From positions 2,123,473 to 2,187,472 of the forward strand of contig CM047430.1 in the NCBI GenBank assembly GCA_026168455.1: a DNA stretch of 64,000 nt, read 5' to 3'. Positions 1 through 9,918 of the stretch are shown here, piece by piece (position 1 is the stretch's first letter; each line of letters begins with the position of its first letter). The notes beneath the pieces were generated by a model, which saw nothing but the letters and a program-made list of their open reading frames with translations, did no database searches and was not told the DNA's origin. Source of the stretch: Theocolax elegans (taxonomy: Eukaryota; Arthropoda; Insecta; Hymenoptera; Cerocephalidae). The position numbers and the translations under genes are program-made.

Positions 1-1080
1 ATTGTAAGTAGATGTGTGCAAATGGTCCAATAATGTCTATATGTATGTGATCAAAGCGTGCGTCTGGAGTTGTAAAGTGTAAAGGTGTTGGTTTATTATG
101 TTTTGTTACCTTTGACAACTGGCAATCCAGACAAGTTTTACACCAAGCAGCAATATCGCGGCTCATATCAGGCCAAACGTATTGTCGTTGAATGAATTTT
201 GTTGTTACTTTGATTCCTGGATGAGATAAGGAATGTATTAATTCAAAGACTTTTTTCCTTAAACTGTTGGGAATGTACGGTCGTATGGTATCATCCTTCA
301 GATCACAGTAGAATGCTGCATGATTGGGTCCCCATGTTAATTTTTGTAGTCTAAGAGGATGATTTGGATCCTGTAGAATTTCAACGAGTTGTTGATCAAC
401 AGCTTGTGCAACGCTAAGTGAGTCTGCGTCAAAGTGCGTTGGTAGTTTGAAAGCATCTATGTTTGTTAAGATATTTCTGAATTTTGGATCCGTGAATTCC
501 TCTGGATGACTCCAATCAAAGCATGTTGGTGCTTTAAATGCGACGATTCTAGATAAAGAATCTGCGACTGCATTTTCTTCACCGGGTAGATACAAAATTT
601 TTGTGTTATATTGAGCAATGAAGTCTAGTCGACGTGCACGTAAAGCTGGTATCTTTTCACCTTTCTGTTGAAGTGCGTAGATCAGAGGTTTGTGATCAGT
701 ATAGGTTTGGAAGCTGTTTCCTTCTAAGTAATAATTGAAGTGTTTGATTGCTTCATAAATTGCAGTTAATTCTCTGTCGTACGCTGAATATTTCTTTTGA
801 GCATTATTAAATTTTTGTGAAAAGAATGCTAATGGTTGCCAGGAGTTGTCAACTAATTGTTCTAAGACTGCTCCCATTGCGGTGTCTGAAGCATCTGTAA
901 CAAGTCTTATTTCTGCTTTTTCGGTAGGAAATGCTGTGTAGGATAAGTTGATTAAGTCTTTTTTACACTTTTCAAACGCAGCTACTGCTTCTTCATTCCA
1001 GTTGATTGGAGATTTATCTTTCTTCTTTGCTCCTATGAGAAATTTGTTTAATGGAGCTTGTGTTTCAGCTGCTTTTAGGT
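1..1080 (-). pseudogene. Ty3/gypsy pol: RNase H and start of integrase, runs off the window
   Basis: Read on the minus strand this stretch is open to the window edge. It gives the end of an RT connection domain, an RNase H domain (YSAYDRELTAI, then YTDHKPLIYAL) and the start of an integrase with an H-H-C-C zinc motif (HSLSHPG ... CKTCLDCQ) and the first catalytic region DIIGPF. This is the gypsy order RT-RNase H-integrase. It follows the RT piece at 1096-1947 but is out of frame with it: two small indels near 1075-1095 separate them. The rest of the integrase lies outside the window. Family call is firm; whether any protein is made is doubtful because the upstream joints are broken. Confidence 0.85.
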
Positions 1081-1095
1081 ACCAAACGCCTGTAG

Positions 1096-1947
1096 CTATT
1101 TATAATGACCAAGAAATCTTCTAAGATCATGAATAGTCTGTGGCTTTGGATAGTTTTGAATGTCCTTAACCTTGTCTGGATTTGGTTTAAATCCTTTTTC
1201 TGAGATGAGTTGCCCAAGTAAGATGAGTTCTGGAACACCAAACGTGCATTTGTCCAAGTTTACTTGTAGATTGACTTTGTTTAAGATTTTTAAGACTGTC
1301 TCCAAGTGTTTTTCATGTTCTTCAGGAGTTGTTGACGTAATAAGTATATCATCTAAGTATGTAAACGTGAAATCCAAATCTCCCAGTGCCATGTGAATGT
1401 AACGCTGTAAGGTTTGCGAGGCATTACGAAGACCAAATGTCATGGCTGGAAATTCGTAAAGTCCAAATGGAGTTATCACAGCGGTTTTTTGTATGTCTTC
1501 AGGTGCTACAGCTATTTGATGAAATGCCTGTCTGAGATCTAAAGCCGTAAATATTTTCTTGTTGTTTAAAAATACAGTGAAATCGTGAATGTGAGGAACC
1601 GGATAGCTGTCTGGAATGGTGACTGCATTTAGACGTCTATAATCCCCACAGATCCTCCATTCTCCATTTTTCTTGGTTACCATGTGTATAGGACTGGTCC
1701 AAGGACTTTTTGATGGTCTGCAAATTCCAGATTCACACATTCTTTTGAATTCTGCTTTTGCCACCTTGAGTTTCTCTGGATTAAGGCGACGTGCTCGTTG
1801 AGCTATGGGTGGACCATTGGTACAAATATAATGATGAAATTCTTTGTTTTGTAACGGTGTAATTTGCTTCGGCTCCAAAAACTCTTGGAAATTTCTGAAG
1901 AATGTGTGCGTATTTGTGCTGTGGATCCAAAATCGAGATTTGTTCAT
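1096..1947 (-). pseudogene. Ty3/gypsy reverse transcriptase domain
   Basis: The 283-codon minus-strand reading frame is a near-complete gypsy RT. Visible motifs are the N-terminal PWTSPIHMVTKKNG, the catalytic DLRQAFHQIAV, the FGLRNASQTLQRYI block, the YLDDILI active site and the LRRFLGH thumb motif at the end. The frame stops at a TAG in that last motif, and the continuation (RNase H, integrase) is found in other frames below 1095. The start methionine is a chance ATG inside pol; the true protein would be a polyprotein with the protease upstream. Neighbouring pieces are in order (gag, protease, RT, RNase H, integrase reading right to left). Confidence 0.9.
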
Positions 1948-1949
1948 GT

Positions 1950-2330
1950 TTTGAATGTTTTATAAATCCTGTTGTGGCACATTGGATATTACCGTCAATC
2001 AGTGCTTGTTTGTGGAGATCAGGTAACAGGTGATATCGTAGTAAGAAGTCCGCGCCTATGATAGCGTATGGTACATCAGCTACGATGAAGTTCCATGTGG
2101 GTTTGTAAGGTAACCCAATATCCTATTGAAGATTCTGTGTACCAAAAGTTTTGATTTCTGATCCATTTACTGCATGAAGCGTGAAGTTCGTTACTTCAAT
2201 AGGCCAGTTATTTGGTTTTGGAATAATTGAGAGACAGGTTCCCGTATCAATTAAAAATGTCATTTTTGACATTTTGTCTTTAATGTGGAGACGAGCATTG
2301 TCTGTTCCCAGCCTATTTGTCTCCATAATG
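1950..2330 (-). pseudogene. Ty3/gypsy aspartic protease domain, frameshifted
   Basis: The frame at 2123-2326 contains the retropepsin active-site motif FLIDTGTCLSIIP (DTG). Continuing to 1950 in a shifted frame there is a typical retropepsin C-terminus (a GADFLLRYHLLPDLHKQ-like segment). The two halves are separated by an indel near 2120. The protease frame is offset by -1 from gag, and an A-rich tract near 2350 at the gag end is where a programmed -1 shift could occur, as in many gypsy elements; that is inference. Protease would cut the Gag-Pol polyprotein. Confidence 0.75.
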
Positions 2331-2340
2331 GCTGGTGTTT

Positions 2341-2766
2341 TTAGTTTTCCTGCTTTTTGTCATCTGAAGACACGGCCGAGTCCTTGACTTCGTAATTGTG
2401 CCATGATCTTTTTATCCATGAACAAGGTATAGAACAACATTTTGCTTTTGAACCGAATTTTTGGTGGTAAAAGCAGAGTTTGTTTTTACCTTCAGATGAA
2501 GAATTTCTACCTGTAGATCTTGTCCTATTCGGAGATGCAGCCGTTAATCGAGTTTTTGAACGAGATTGTCTTTTGTCAGCTAATAAATCCTTAAGCTGTG
2601 CTTTTAACATGTTGAAACTTTCTTGTAAATCTGTATACTTCTTCTCCAAAATATTGCATGTTAATGCATTAATTTGATTGTTTTGCGTACGAGTAAGTCT
2701 ATACGCAGTATCAGCTGCAGCCAATGCTTTATCACGCGAATCAAATTGAATTACGTGAAGTTTCAA
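2341..2766 (-). pseudogene. Ty3/gypsy gag, C-terminal part with nucleocapsid-like motif
   Basis: This frame is in phase with the gag frame at 2788-3504 and is separated from it only by a single in-frame stop, so both are one gag. It holds a basic stretch and, near residue 95-115, a Cys/His motif C-FYHQKFG-...-CC-..PC that resembles the CHCC knuckle typical of one insect gypsy lineage. It ends at 2341 just before the protease reading frame. The product would be the nucleocapsid end of Gag, binding element RNA. Confidence 0.75.
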
Positions 2767-2787
2767 ATCTTGCGGAATCGTTTCAAT

Positions 2788-3504
2788 TCATTTGTTAAAT
2801 ATGACCTCATCAGACATTTCTCCATTAGCCAAATTACCTAACCGCATGTAACAGTCAGATGGCAATTCGTCTGCTCTCATCTCTTGTTTGTTACAAAACA
2901 TGTTTAACTTTTGATTTTTAGTTTTTCCATATTTCGTTAACAGCATTGTTTTAATATGCTGATATTTGTTTTCGAATGGCAATGTTGTTAACCTATCCGC
3001 AATTGCCCTGGTAACATCTTGTCCCAGACTATCAATTAAAGAAAGCATTTTAGTTTCGTCATTTTTAATTTCGTTTGCAGACAAAGCCACTTCAAATAAG
3101 CTGAACCAAGCTTCTGGATTGTGCTGCCAAAATTGAGTATATTTTAAAGTTTCTTCTTTATCTGTAGTAATAGATTCTTGTTGCGGCTTATTTGATTGAA
3201 CAGATTCTTTAGGTTCTATGCCTGCAGGAAATTTTTCGTTTGAGTTAATAGAAATATCGCCTAAACTTCCCTGCTTCTTTTTCAATTGTTCAAATTCAGA
3301 GATAAGATATTCCATCTGTTTATGTAAATCTGCATTTTGATCTAATGACATCTTTAGCTTGTGCTGCAAATCTTTGCATCTCTCCTCTGGCGTTGATAAA
3401 TCCATTGAATAAGATGTAAGACTCTTAACCGAAGCATCCTCATTGACATCCTTCGCATTATCCACCTTTGCAGAATTTTTAGGTTTGTCGTGAAGAATGG
3501 GCAT
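2788..3504 (-). pseudogene. Ty3/gypsy gag, N-terminal part
   Basis: A 238-codon minus-strand frame beginning MPILHDKPKN. It has a Lys/Glu-rich heptad stretch likely to form a coiled coil (about residues 40-80) followed by a capsid-like region with FWQHNPEAWFSLFEVAL, typical of insect gypsy gag, and a C-terminal capsid part (KNQKLNMFCNKQEM ... DCYMRLGNLANG). The single TGA at 2788-2790 interrupts an otherwise continuous gag to 2341. The ATG at 3504 is a good start: the sequence upstream is AT-rich leader and a MITE sits 47 bases upstream. Confidence 0.8.
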
Positions 3505-3550
3505 TGTATGAGTGTGTGTGTTATTTTTGTCTGAAAAGTTAGAACGTTTG

Positions 3551-4072
3551 TTAAGGGGATGTCGGAGCTATAGCCTCCATCAAAAGCCGCTCGATCTCGC
3601 GGCTTCGAATGGCGCTGTAGTCAAGTGTCGATTTCTACGATAAACGTACTTAAAACATAAATTTTAAATTTTACAGCTACATAGAGCTGTTGAAAGATAC
3701 TTTCCCCCCTAGCTATGACTAAACTTAAGGTAATTATAATATTACTCTTGGCAGCAAATGTTTATTTTTTTTAAAAAATGTGAAATACGTCTCATATTCA
3801 ATGAATCTATATCTGCCGTAATGCTACACGCAACGTATTTCACATTTTTTAAAAAAAATAAACATTTGCTGCCAAGAGTAATATTATAATTACCTTAAGT
3901 TTAGTCATAGCTAGGGGGGAAAGTATCTTTCAACAGCTCTATGTAGCTGCAAAATTTATAATTTATGTTTTAAGTATGTTTATCGTAGAAATCGACACTT
4001 GACTACAGCGCCATTCGAAGCCGCGAGATCGAGCGGCTTTTGATGGAGGCTATAGCTCCGACATCCCCTTAA
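3551..4072. mobile_element. MITE with ~235-bp inverted arms, TTAA target site
   Basis: The sequence starts TTAAGGGGATGTCGGAGC and ends with its reverse complement GCTCCGACATCCCCTTAA. The arms are near-perfect inverted repeats over about 235 bases with a spacer of about 40 bases around 3792-3832. Flanking TTAA on both sides is the target duplication typical of piggyBac-type elements. There is no room for a transposase, so it is non-autonomous. It landed in the leader of the gypsy element just upstream of its gag. Confidence 0.9.
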
Positions 4073-4176
4073 AGTAGTAGATGTAAGAAATGTTATCTCT
4101 TTTTCTTAAGTTGTATACGTAATTTTCTGACATAGATCATAAATTTAATTGTTTTTCAATATAATAACAATAAATA

Positions 4177-4383
4177 ATGAACTCGTTGCTGTATATTGTA
4201 TTGATCTTGGTTTTCCTGTTGCATAGCGAGCAGCAGCTCCAACAAGGTAAACCCGAAACCAGTATCGTCTGTAGCAAATGTCATATATTTAAAGTAAGTG
4301 AATATGTTAATTTATGATCACTTCAATTTGTTTTTTTTTTTTTTATTTTTTAGGTTATACGAGCTTGTCTTTTGATTATATGA
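4177..4383 (+). CDS. candidate small secreted peptide, two exons, or first exon of a lost gene
   Basis: An ATG at 4177 opens 39 codons with a clear signal-peptide profile (MNSLLYIVLILVFLLHS) followed by a hydrophilic part with a Cys pair (IVCSKCHIFK). The frame runs directly into a strong splice donor (AAA|GTAAGT at 4294). A pyrimidine-rich tract ends in an acceptor AG at 4352-4353, and the next nine codons keep the frame before TGA at 4381. The implied intron is 60 bases. CSKC after a signal peptide recalls the start of secreted CULT-type domains, but only one Cys pair is present, so that is weak. It could be a stranded first exon. Not recognised. Confidence 0.35.
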
Positions 4384-4973
4384 ATCAATAATTTAAGAAT
4401 TAACTTGATTTTACATAATGTGATAAAATTACAAACTAAGTTAAGTCAATTTTCGCTCTGTATGTAAAATATTTGTTTAAACAAAACGCAATATGTCAAC
4501 AAATTATAGATTTGCTAAAGATTATTTTTGCTGTTAATTCAATTGTGTTCTTGAAAGTTTTTAATTTTAATCAAATTTATCAAAAATTTAAGAAAATTTT
4601 TCTTTGACGTTTGTTAGTTCTAAGTCTAATTAATAATGATAATTAATAAAAAAAAGTGATATTCTAAAAATTGTTATACATAATCTTGAATTCTTCAAAT
4701 TCCTGGAATCAGCAGATTGAACATTGCAGTTCTTGGAATTGTCCGAACATTGCTGTTCGTAAACGACAAATTGGCGGCGAAAGTTCATTGCCCGCTCAAA
4801 ATTCTTGTTGCGTAGTTTTACCATATGTATAAATTGTCGCATCAATTTGTTGTTGCACTTTTATATGGCTAGGCGCAAAAGTTTTACCTTAATCGACCTG
4901 TCGATGTGGTTGTTTTTGATGCAACTGGTCGGCTAATCACGATGATAGAAATGGCGGCTTTTGTGTCTCTCTC
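4384..4973. other. AT-rich stretch without a recognisable gene
   Basis: No supported coding region. The minus-strand frame at 4630-4845 has no recognisable domain. From about 4860 the base composition becomes GC-richer and belongs to the retroelement leader to the right. Confidence 0.5.
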
Positions 4974-5030
4974 TCACCCGTTGTAACCTCGTCGATGTTG
5001 CTTTTCCTTTCTCGTCGATGTCGCCTTTCC

Positions 5031-5172
5031 TTTCTGACGTCCGATCAGCGTCGATGATGAAGGTTGTTTTAAGAAGCAGCACCTCGTCGATGTCGCTATC
5101 CTTTCTGACGTCCGATCAGCGTCGATGATGAAGGTTGTTTTAAGAAGCAGCACCTCGTTGATGTCGCTTTTC
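5031..5172. repeat. 71-bp tandem duplication in retroelement leader
   Basis: Two nearly identical copies with a 71-base period begin at 5031 and 5102 (both start TTTCTGACGTCCGATCAGCG). The unit contains the word CGTCGATG several times and further partial units flank it (4985-5030). The minus-strand ORF over 4974-5264 is a by-product of this repeat. Confidence 0.85.
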
Positions 5173-5265
5173 CTAGGGCGAGTTTGGTAGTCGTTGATTC
5201 GGCCTATGCGGCTCCTCACCGTTCCCTCTCCTTTCTGACGTTCGTTCTTCTTGTGATTTTTCAAA

Positions 5266-5283
5266 TCACGTCGGGGTCACCAA
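5266..5283 (-). promoter_or_regulatory. probable primer-binding site next to LTR
   Basis: On the minus strand the LTR end ...CGCTACA is followed at once by TTGGTGACCCCGACGTGA. Its position two bases after a terminal CA and its TGG start fit a tRNA primer-binding site for minus-strand DNA synthesis. The matching tRNA cannot be named without a search. Confidence 0.6.
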
Positions 5284-5504
5284 TGTAGCGTTTATGCTAT
5301 CTTATATTTAGATTACGTCGTCAGGAATAATAACTCGATTTATTGATCTCTTTGAGTTGATTTTATTTAATACATAACAATTCAGTATGATGTACTAATG
5401 ATGCTGGTAGAGAGGATTCTGCCGACGCAGCGACAAATCTAAGTAATATTAACAAAAGCGCTGTTGCGCATGTGCGGCAGACTTCATAGTCTGTAGCTCC
5501 CACA
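5284..5504 (-). mobile_element. short LTR (5' LTR of a minus-strand gypsy element)
   Basis: Minus-strand sequence begins TGTGGGAGCTACAG and ends AACGCTACA, i.e. TG...CA termini, 221 bases, followed by the primer-binding site. Only one copy is in the window. It lies upstream (in element orientation) of the gypsy gag at 3504, so it is plausibly that element's own 5' LTR with a leader of about 1.25 kb once the MITE is removed; the link is inferred from order and orientation only. Confidence 0.65.
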
Positions 5505-5684
5505 TTGGTATCCTCTCACAAGGGAAGTACTTGACCTTCGGAAACGGATATATCTTATCCTAACCTTGGCATATCTTTTGGAATATAATAATATGAAGAA
5601 AGCCAAGTTATTACTTGCCAATTGTCAATTTTACGAAAGTGATTCGACATCTGACAATAATATTTCCAATGAAAGTTAATTTCA

Positions 5685-5927
5685 TTTAGAAGGAATAATG
5701 TTCGATCTTGGTGAATAAACCACAAGTTTAATTAACTGGCGACGTTTCGATGACTCTTCGTCATCCTCTTCAGGCTATACTTTTATTTAAAAAATATACA
5801 AATGAATACATTTGGTTTACCAATTATAGTTTTAATTATAAGTTTTGTTTTTTAAGCCTCATGATTTACAATATTTTACTTACTACTCGTCATTATATCA
5901 GATGTTTAACATCGACATTACATCGTA
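5685..5927 (-). mobile_element. truncated Penelope-like element insertion
   Basis: The fragment is bounded by an exact 14-base direct repeat GAAAGTTAATTTCA (5671-5684 and 5928-5941), so it is an insertion into the fold-back copy. On the minus strand it carries a hammerhead-like core followed by CGTCGCCAG, a layout known from the terminal regions of Penelope-like retroelements. No GIY-YIG endonuclease or RT is present, so the copy is 5'-truncated or non-autonomous. Confidence 0.6.
5741..5773 (-). ncRNA. hammerhead-ribozyme-like motif
   Basis: Minus strand reads CTGAAGA, then G, then GATGAC-GAAGA-GTCATC (a perfect 6-bp stem with a 5-base loop), then GAAA, then CGTC. CUGANGA and GAAA flanking stem II are the invariant core of hammerhead ribozymes, which Penelope-like elements are known to carry. 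There is one extra G between CUGAAGA and the stem, and I could not place stems I and III with certainty, so activity is unproven. Confidence 0.5.
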
Positions 5928-6095
5928 GAAAGTTAATTTCACTTTGATTGCTATTATGATTCGAAAACGAATATTGATAGGAAATCAATCCAAAAACTGA
6001 AAGGTAGTTGAGTTCAAGTAGATATGGTTACAAAAAAGAAGCTTAAATTGTTCAATTTAGAGCAACGTTAAGAAAATAAGAAATTGAAGAATTTT

Positions 6096-6485
6096 ATAAT
6101 ATTATTGCAATATGTTTTGAATTATTTTAGATTATATTTTTTTGTAAGATTTCATATTGTGTGGAGCACAATGCCGGATGTCAAATACGTTTCGTTTCGA
6201 AATTTTATTACACAAGAAAAAATTATATAATCGAGTCTCCAGAAATATTCCTCAAACATTGTTGAAATATTTCACGTAATATTACACTGTAATGTTTCGA
6301 CAATGTTACATGAAATATGAATTATTAATATTACATGCTGTGTGGGTGTTTATTTAAAGAGAATAAAAAAAATGTTTCCTGTTTATTAGTTTCGTGGAAA
6401 TTAATAAAAACTATTATAGAGTTTAAGCAAAATATATAAAAGTTTAATTCAAAAAAATACAATGTATGGTATCGTAAACAATACT
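6096..6485. other. AT-rich stretch without a gene
   Basis: No coding signal. It contains low-complexity A/T sequence and a short inverted ATTTCACGTAATATTACA / TGTTACATGAAATAT pair around 6270-6318. Confidence 0.5.
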
Positions 6486-6775
6486 TATTGATTATTCCGC
6501 TTTGATTTCAGTACTTTCTATTGCAGAACCTTTATGGAGTTTAAGAAAAAAAATATATAAATATTTAATTAAAATTACTTGTCGATTTTCCGCTTTGCTT
6601 TCAGTAATTTCTATTGCAGAAACATTTTATGGAGTTTAAGCAAAATATAAGTAGAAATAGGATGGGAGTAATAATTAAAGATTTTTTTATCGCATAACAT
6701 TTTTGAAAGTGTGATTGGAAACCATATTTGCGAATGTTGACACCTTCGTCGAAAGTGTTTTATATAAAGTACTGT
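6486..6775 (-). repeat. CAAGTAT-family repeat block (inverted orientation)
   Basis: Contains, on the minus strand, two copies of the motif CTGCAATAGAAA..CTGAAA.CAAAGCGG (6500-6530, 6595-6625) and one copy of the ACACCTTC..GAAGGTGT-type motif (about 6735-6770, degenerate). The same two motifs recur at 21-25.4 kb and 63-64 kb. Confidence 0.7.
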
Positions 6776-6778
6776 CTG

Positions 6779-8520
6779 CCCTGCTAAAAAAGATCGATTG
6801 AAATGGATTAAAATTTATTAAATATGAATGAAAATGAATTAATTCCAATAAACTCAATTGATTTACGAATTTAGTTAATTGAATAGTCAATATATTTCAA
6901 TCAATTTTAATCTTAATCATTCTTAATAAGAAATATTTATATTCAATTTAATTATTTCGAATTAAAATAAATACTTGTAAGCTGATAAAATGTATGTAAT
7001 ATGTTTCAATTAGATTTTTTATAATACAATTGAATCAATTTTAATCTAATTCAATAAAGATAATATTAAATGAAGATTAATACGCGTAGTCGTGATTAGC
7101 GATAAATTGATTTAAATTTATTCGAATTAAGTCATGCTTCAATCGATTTGAATTTAATTATTTTGAATTGATATGAATACATAGAAATGCCTGATTATTT
7201 ATAATGCAATTGAATCAATTTTAATCTAATTCAATGGAGATAATATTAAATGAAGATTAATACGCGTAGTCGTGATTGGCGATAAATTGATTTAAATTTA
7301 TACGAATTAAGTCATCCTTTAATCGATTTGAATTTAATTATTTTGAATTGGTATGAATACATAGAAATGCCTGATTTTATGGAATACGTTTCAATTACAT
7401 TATTTATAATGCAATTGAATTAAACCTAATCTGCTTTAATAAAAGTATGAATATATCAACATTAATATGAATAATAGAGATTGATGGTAAAAGTAGATTT
7501 TAATTACCTCGAATTAAGACTTCATTAGATCAATTTTAAATGAATTATTTTGTATTGAAAAGAATACATAGAAGTGAATGATTTTAAATGTTATTACATT
7601 TTATATGAATTTCTTTATCGATATGATTGATAATTGTTATATGCAGAAATAGAATGTATTTTAATTACCTTTGTTCTGGTAAAATTTAAAGAATTTTAAT
7701 TGATATTAATTAATGTATAACTTTTAATACGGCTTGTAATCAATACCTACTACGATAGAATTTGATGAACATTAAATAATAATTAATTTTAATTTAATTT
7801 AATTTGTATAAAAATGCTATAGTATTCAATTTATATTTGCAAGTAGATCTTTACGAATTATGTTGAATTAATTTCATGTACTTAGCAAGCAAATTAATTT
7901 TAATGCAACGATTGTGTATTGTATGATGAGTTAAGCGTTCAAATAGACTTGTAATTGTATGAATAGATTTTAGTATATAAAATAAATATTATGTGATAAT
8001 TAATCCTACTTCAATTAGTACAAAAACTTAATGATATTTAATTGAGGTTTTCGAGTTCATTGTGAATTGACTTGAATTGATTTCATATATTTGTCAAGAG
8101 AATGAATTTAATGCGTATTAATAACCTATATTTTAATCGTCTTGTATCTGTACAACTATCTTTTAATGTACAAAATAAATATTAAATGATAAATTATTTT
8201 AATTTACCTAATTTAATTAATATATGAATTGATTTTAATGAACGAAATAAGTAGTCTTAAATCATAATTTTAACTTATTTCAATCAGTATAAAATTATAT
8301 TACTTTTAATTGATATTTTCAAATTCTTTGCGAATTATCTTGAATGATCTTTATTAATTTAATTTATTTTAAGAAGCCTTAATGCGTCGGTATGCAGTTT
8401 AGTTAATTTTATAAATAATAAGCAAATATTAATTTATTTTAATTGCTTTGAATTAATACATGGCTTAATTGCGAAATTAATAATTGAATAATCGTTATTA
8501 TGAGTTAAATAATATTATCC
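6779..8520. repeat. long AT-rich repeat region with a CCCTGCTAAAA terminus
   Basis: Starts with CCCTGCTAAAAAAGATCG, matching the terminus of the compact MITE at 28969-29098. It is followed by 1.7 kb of quasi-repetitive AATTGAATTAATTTTAATC-like sequence. No partner terminus was found at the right side, so the boundaries are uncertain. No coding capacity. Confidence 0.5.
7021..7380. repeat. 180-bp tandem duplication
   Basis: Positions 7021-7200 and 7201-7380 are two copies at an exact 180-base offset, sharing the landmark AAGATTAATACGCGTAGTCG and differing at only a handful of bases. It lies inside the AT-rich repeat region. Confidence 0.9.
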
Positions 8521-8527
8521 TTTAGCC

Positions 8528-8559
8528 TGTCGGAAAATCTTAATGTAGATTTTCCGACA
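8528..8559. repeat. 13-bp perfect hairpin
   Basis: TGTCGGAAAATCT, a 6-base loop TAATGT, then AGATTTTCCGACA. Perfect stem in AT-rich non-coding DNA; function unknown. Confidence 0.7.
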
Positions 8560-8907
8560 AGTTACTGACTACTATATTTAGATTTTCTGATAATGTAAAG
8601 GTTTAATAATAAAAAATCAATTTTAATTAAATTACACATATAAGCACCAATTATCTTTGATACATATAATGGTCATTGTCAGAACTAAGGAAGTTCTCAA
8701 GCTGAGGGGGTGAATATTTGGTTAAAATGAAAGTGCATATATTTATATATTGAATGGACTTCAATGGTTAAAAAATTAAATGATTTTTAAATAGGTAAGT
8801 AAATTAAATTTTATTGTATTTCAATGTTATTAGGAAATGTACATATAAATAGCGGGCGTTTCTTACATTAATTAATAATACTTTACATTGTACATTGTGT
8901 ATTGACG
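8560..8907. other. AT-rich, no gene seen
   Basis: Nothing recognisable beyond a degenerate third copy of the neighbouring hairpin arm (TTAGATTTTCTGATAA at about 8579). Confidence 0.4.
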
Positions 8908-9294
8908 TTATAAAAGTTTTTTCTGTTTTTCAAAATTCATTAATTTTATATGTGATACTCCTTCGAATGGATTATAGGGAAAAATTTCGATCAATGACAT
9001 ATTTAAGTAACAGTGATTATTTACATTAACAATGTTAATAATACGTCCATAAGATCCTGAAACTAGCTTTACTACAGTATCATCTGTTTTTATAGTACGG
9101 CCATAATTAATACTATGGTATACAGACTCTTTGTATATACATTTTATGTATGCTAAGCAATCACCAAAACTATCAATTTCTATTATACTACCTTTTCCAA
9201 TATATACAACATCTCCAGATTCATTATTATAAAACTTTTTTAATTTGTTATGAGTAAATAAACTCGTACAATAATCTTTTTTAAATCCGGACAC
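8908..9294 (-). CDS. orphan ORF, possibly the C-terminus of a DNA-transposon protein
   Basis: A 128-codon minus-strand frame with a GTG rather than ATG at its apparent start; in phase it reads further left from inside the retroelement end (ELQLVSGFKK), so the true N-terminus is lost. It is rich in Ile, Tyr and Asn with alternating beta-type pattern (SVYHSINYGRTIKTDD, YGRIINIVNVNN, CYLNMSLIEIFPYNP). The YHSINYGR..K..D and following pattern recalls C-terminal regions of DUF4218-type (CMC) transposase proteins found in ants; this is a weak family guess. It abuts the end of gypsy pol without an LTR, so it belongs to the DNA into which, or next to which, that element was truncated. Confidence 0.35.
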   Translation of the reverse strand: MSGFKKDYCTSLFTHNKLKKFYNNESGDVVYIGKGSIIEIDSFGDCLAYIKCIYKESVYHSINYGRTIKTDDTVVKLVSGSYGRIINIVNVNNHCYLNMSLIEIFPYNPFEGVSHIKLMNFEKQKKLL

Positions 9295-9918
9295 TAACTG
9301 CAGTTCCGTCGTGGTCTGCCTCTACCTCGTTTGACTAGCCTGCGGTGGCTAGCGGTCGGAATTACCGTCGACCGATCCCGCGGTCTGTCGACGACCCTCG
9401 CGTTTTTACGCGACCTACCTCTACTTTGTTTAACGGGGAGCACGACATTCGCGTTATCTCGTTCCTCGCGTGGAACGGCGCTCGCTTGCGTCTCGCCGCG
9501 TGAGACGTCTTCGCATGCAGGAACCGTGTCGCGTTCGGGTTCCTCTTCCCTCGTAGGTAGATCGGTCTCGATGTCGTCTTCTTGGTCGTACTCATCGCCA
9601 TGGTCATCCGATAAGTACGGTTTGAGGTACTGGACATGGCATTTCTCCTCATGTCCCTGAGTATCCTGGATCTTAACAGTATTTGGGCCGTAGCTGTGGA
9701 CGATCAAATAAGGACCGACGTATTTTGGAGCTAACTTGGCCGAAACGCCGTGTGCGCTGGATGAGAAGACTCGGTTCTTCTTCCATACCCGACTTCAAAA
9801 GAAGCAGATCGTCTCCCGGCATTATAGTAACCGGCTTGCCTATCCTGAGCTTCATTAGCTCTAGTTGAAGCTTTCTTGTGTAGCTCAGGTAGTTGTGATA
9901 GCCGATCACTCCACTCAA
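9292..9918 (-). pseudogene. gypsy pol C-terminal tail with AT-hook-like end
   Basis: Two overlapping frames (9918-9673 and 9707-9292) carry the post-integrase region: IGKPVTIMPGDDLLLLKSGM, then GPNTVKIQDTQGHEEKCHVQYLKPY typical of the end of insect gypsy integrases, an acidic linker and a very basic tail with KRGRGRPRRN. GRGRPR resembles an AT-hook, which binds the minor groove of AT-rich DNA; in an integrase tail that could help target-site choice (inference). A frameshift lies near 9700 and another joins this to the integrase core. Confidence 0.7.

Larger units (their letters stand above)
5518..6095. mobile_element. half of a fold-back element (ACAAGGGAAGTAC family)
   Basis: The terminus ACAAGGGAAGTAC and the following sequence (AAGCCAAGTTAT..., AGTTGAGTTCAAGTAGATAT..., AAGAAATTGAAGAATTTTATA) match, with divergence, one arm of the palindromic element at 40578-41255. 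The second arm is missing. The copy is interrupted by the 243-base insertion at 5685-5927. Confidence 0.75.

Noticed and set aside
7021..7380. CRISPR-like array
   Set aside because: Two-copy 180-bp duplication without short repeats and unique spacers; eukaryotic context.
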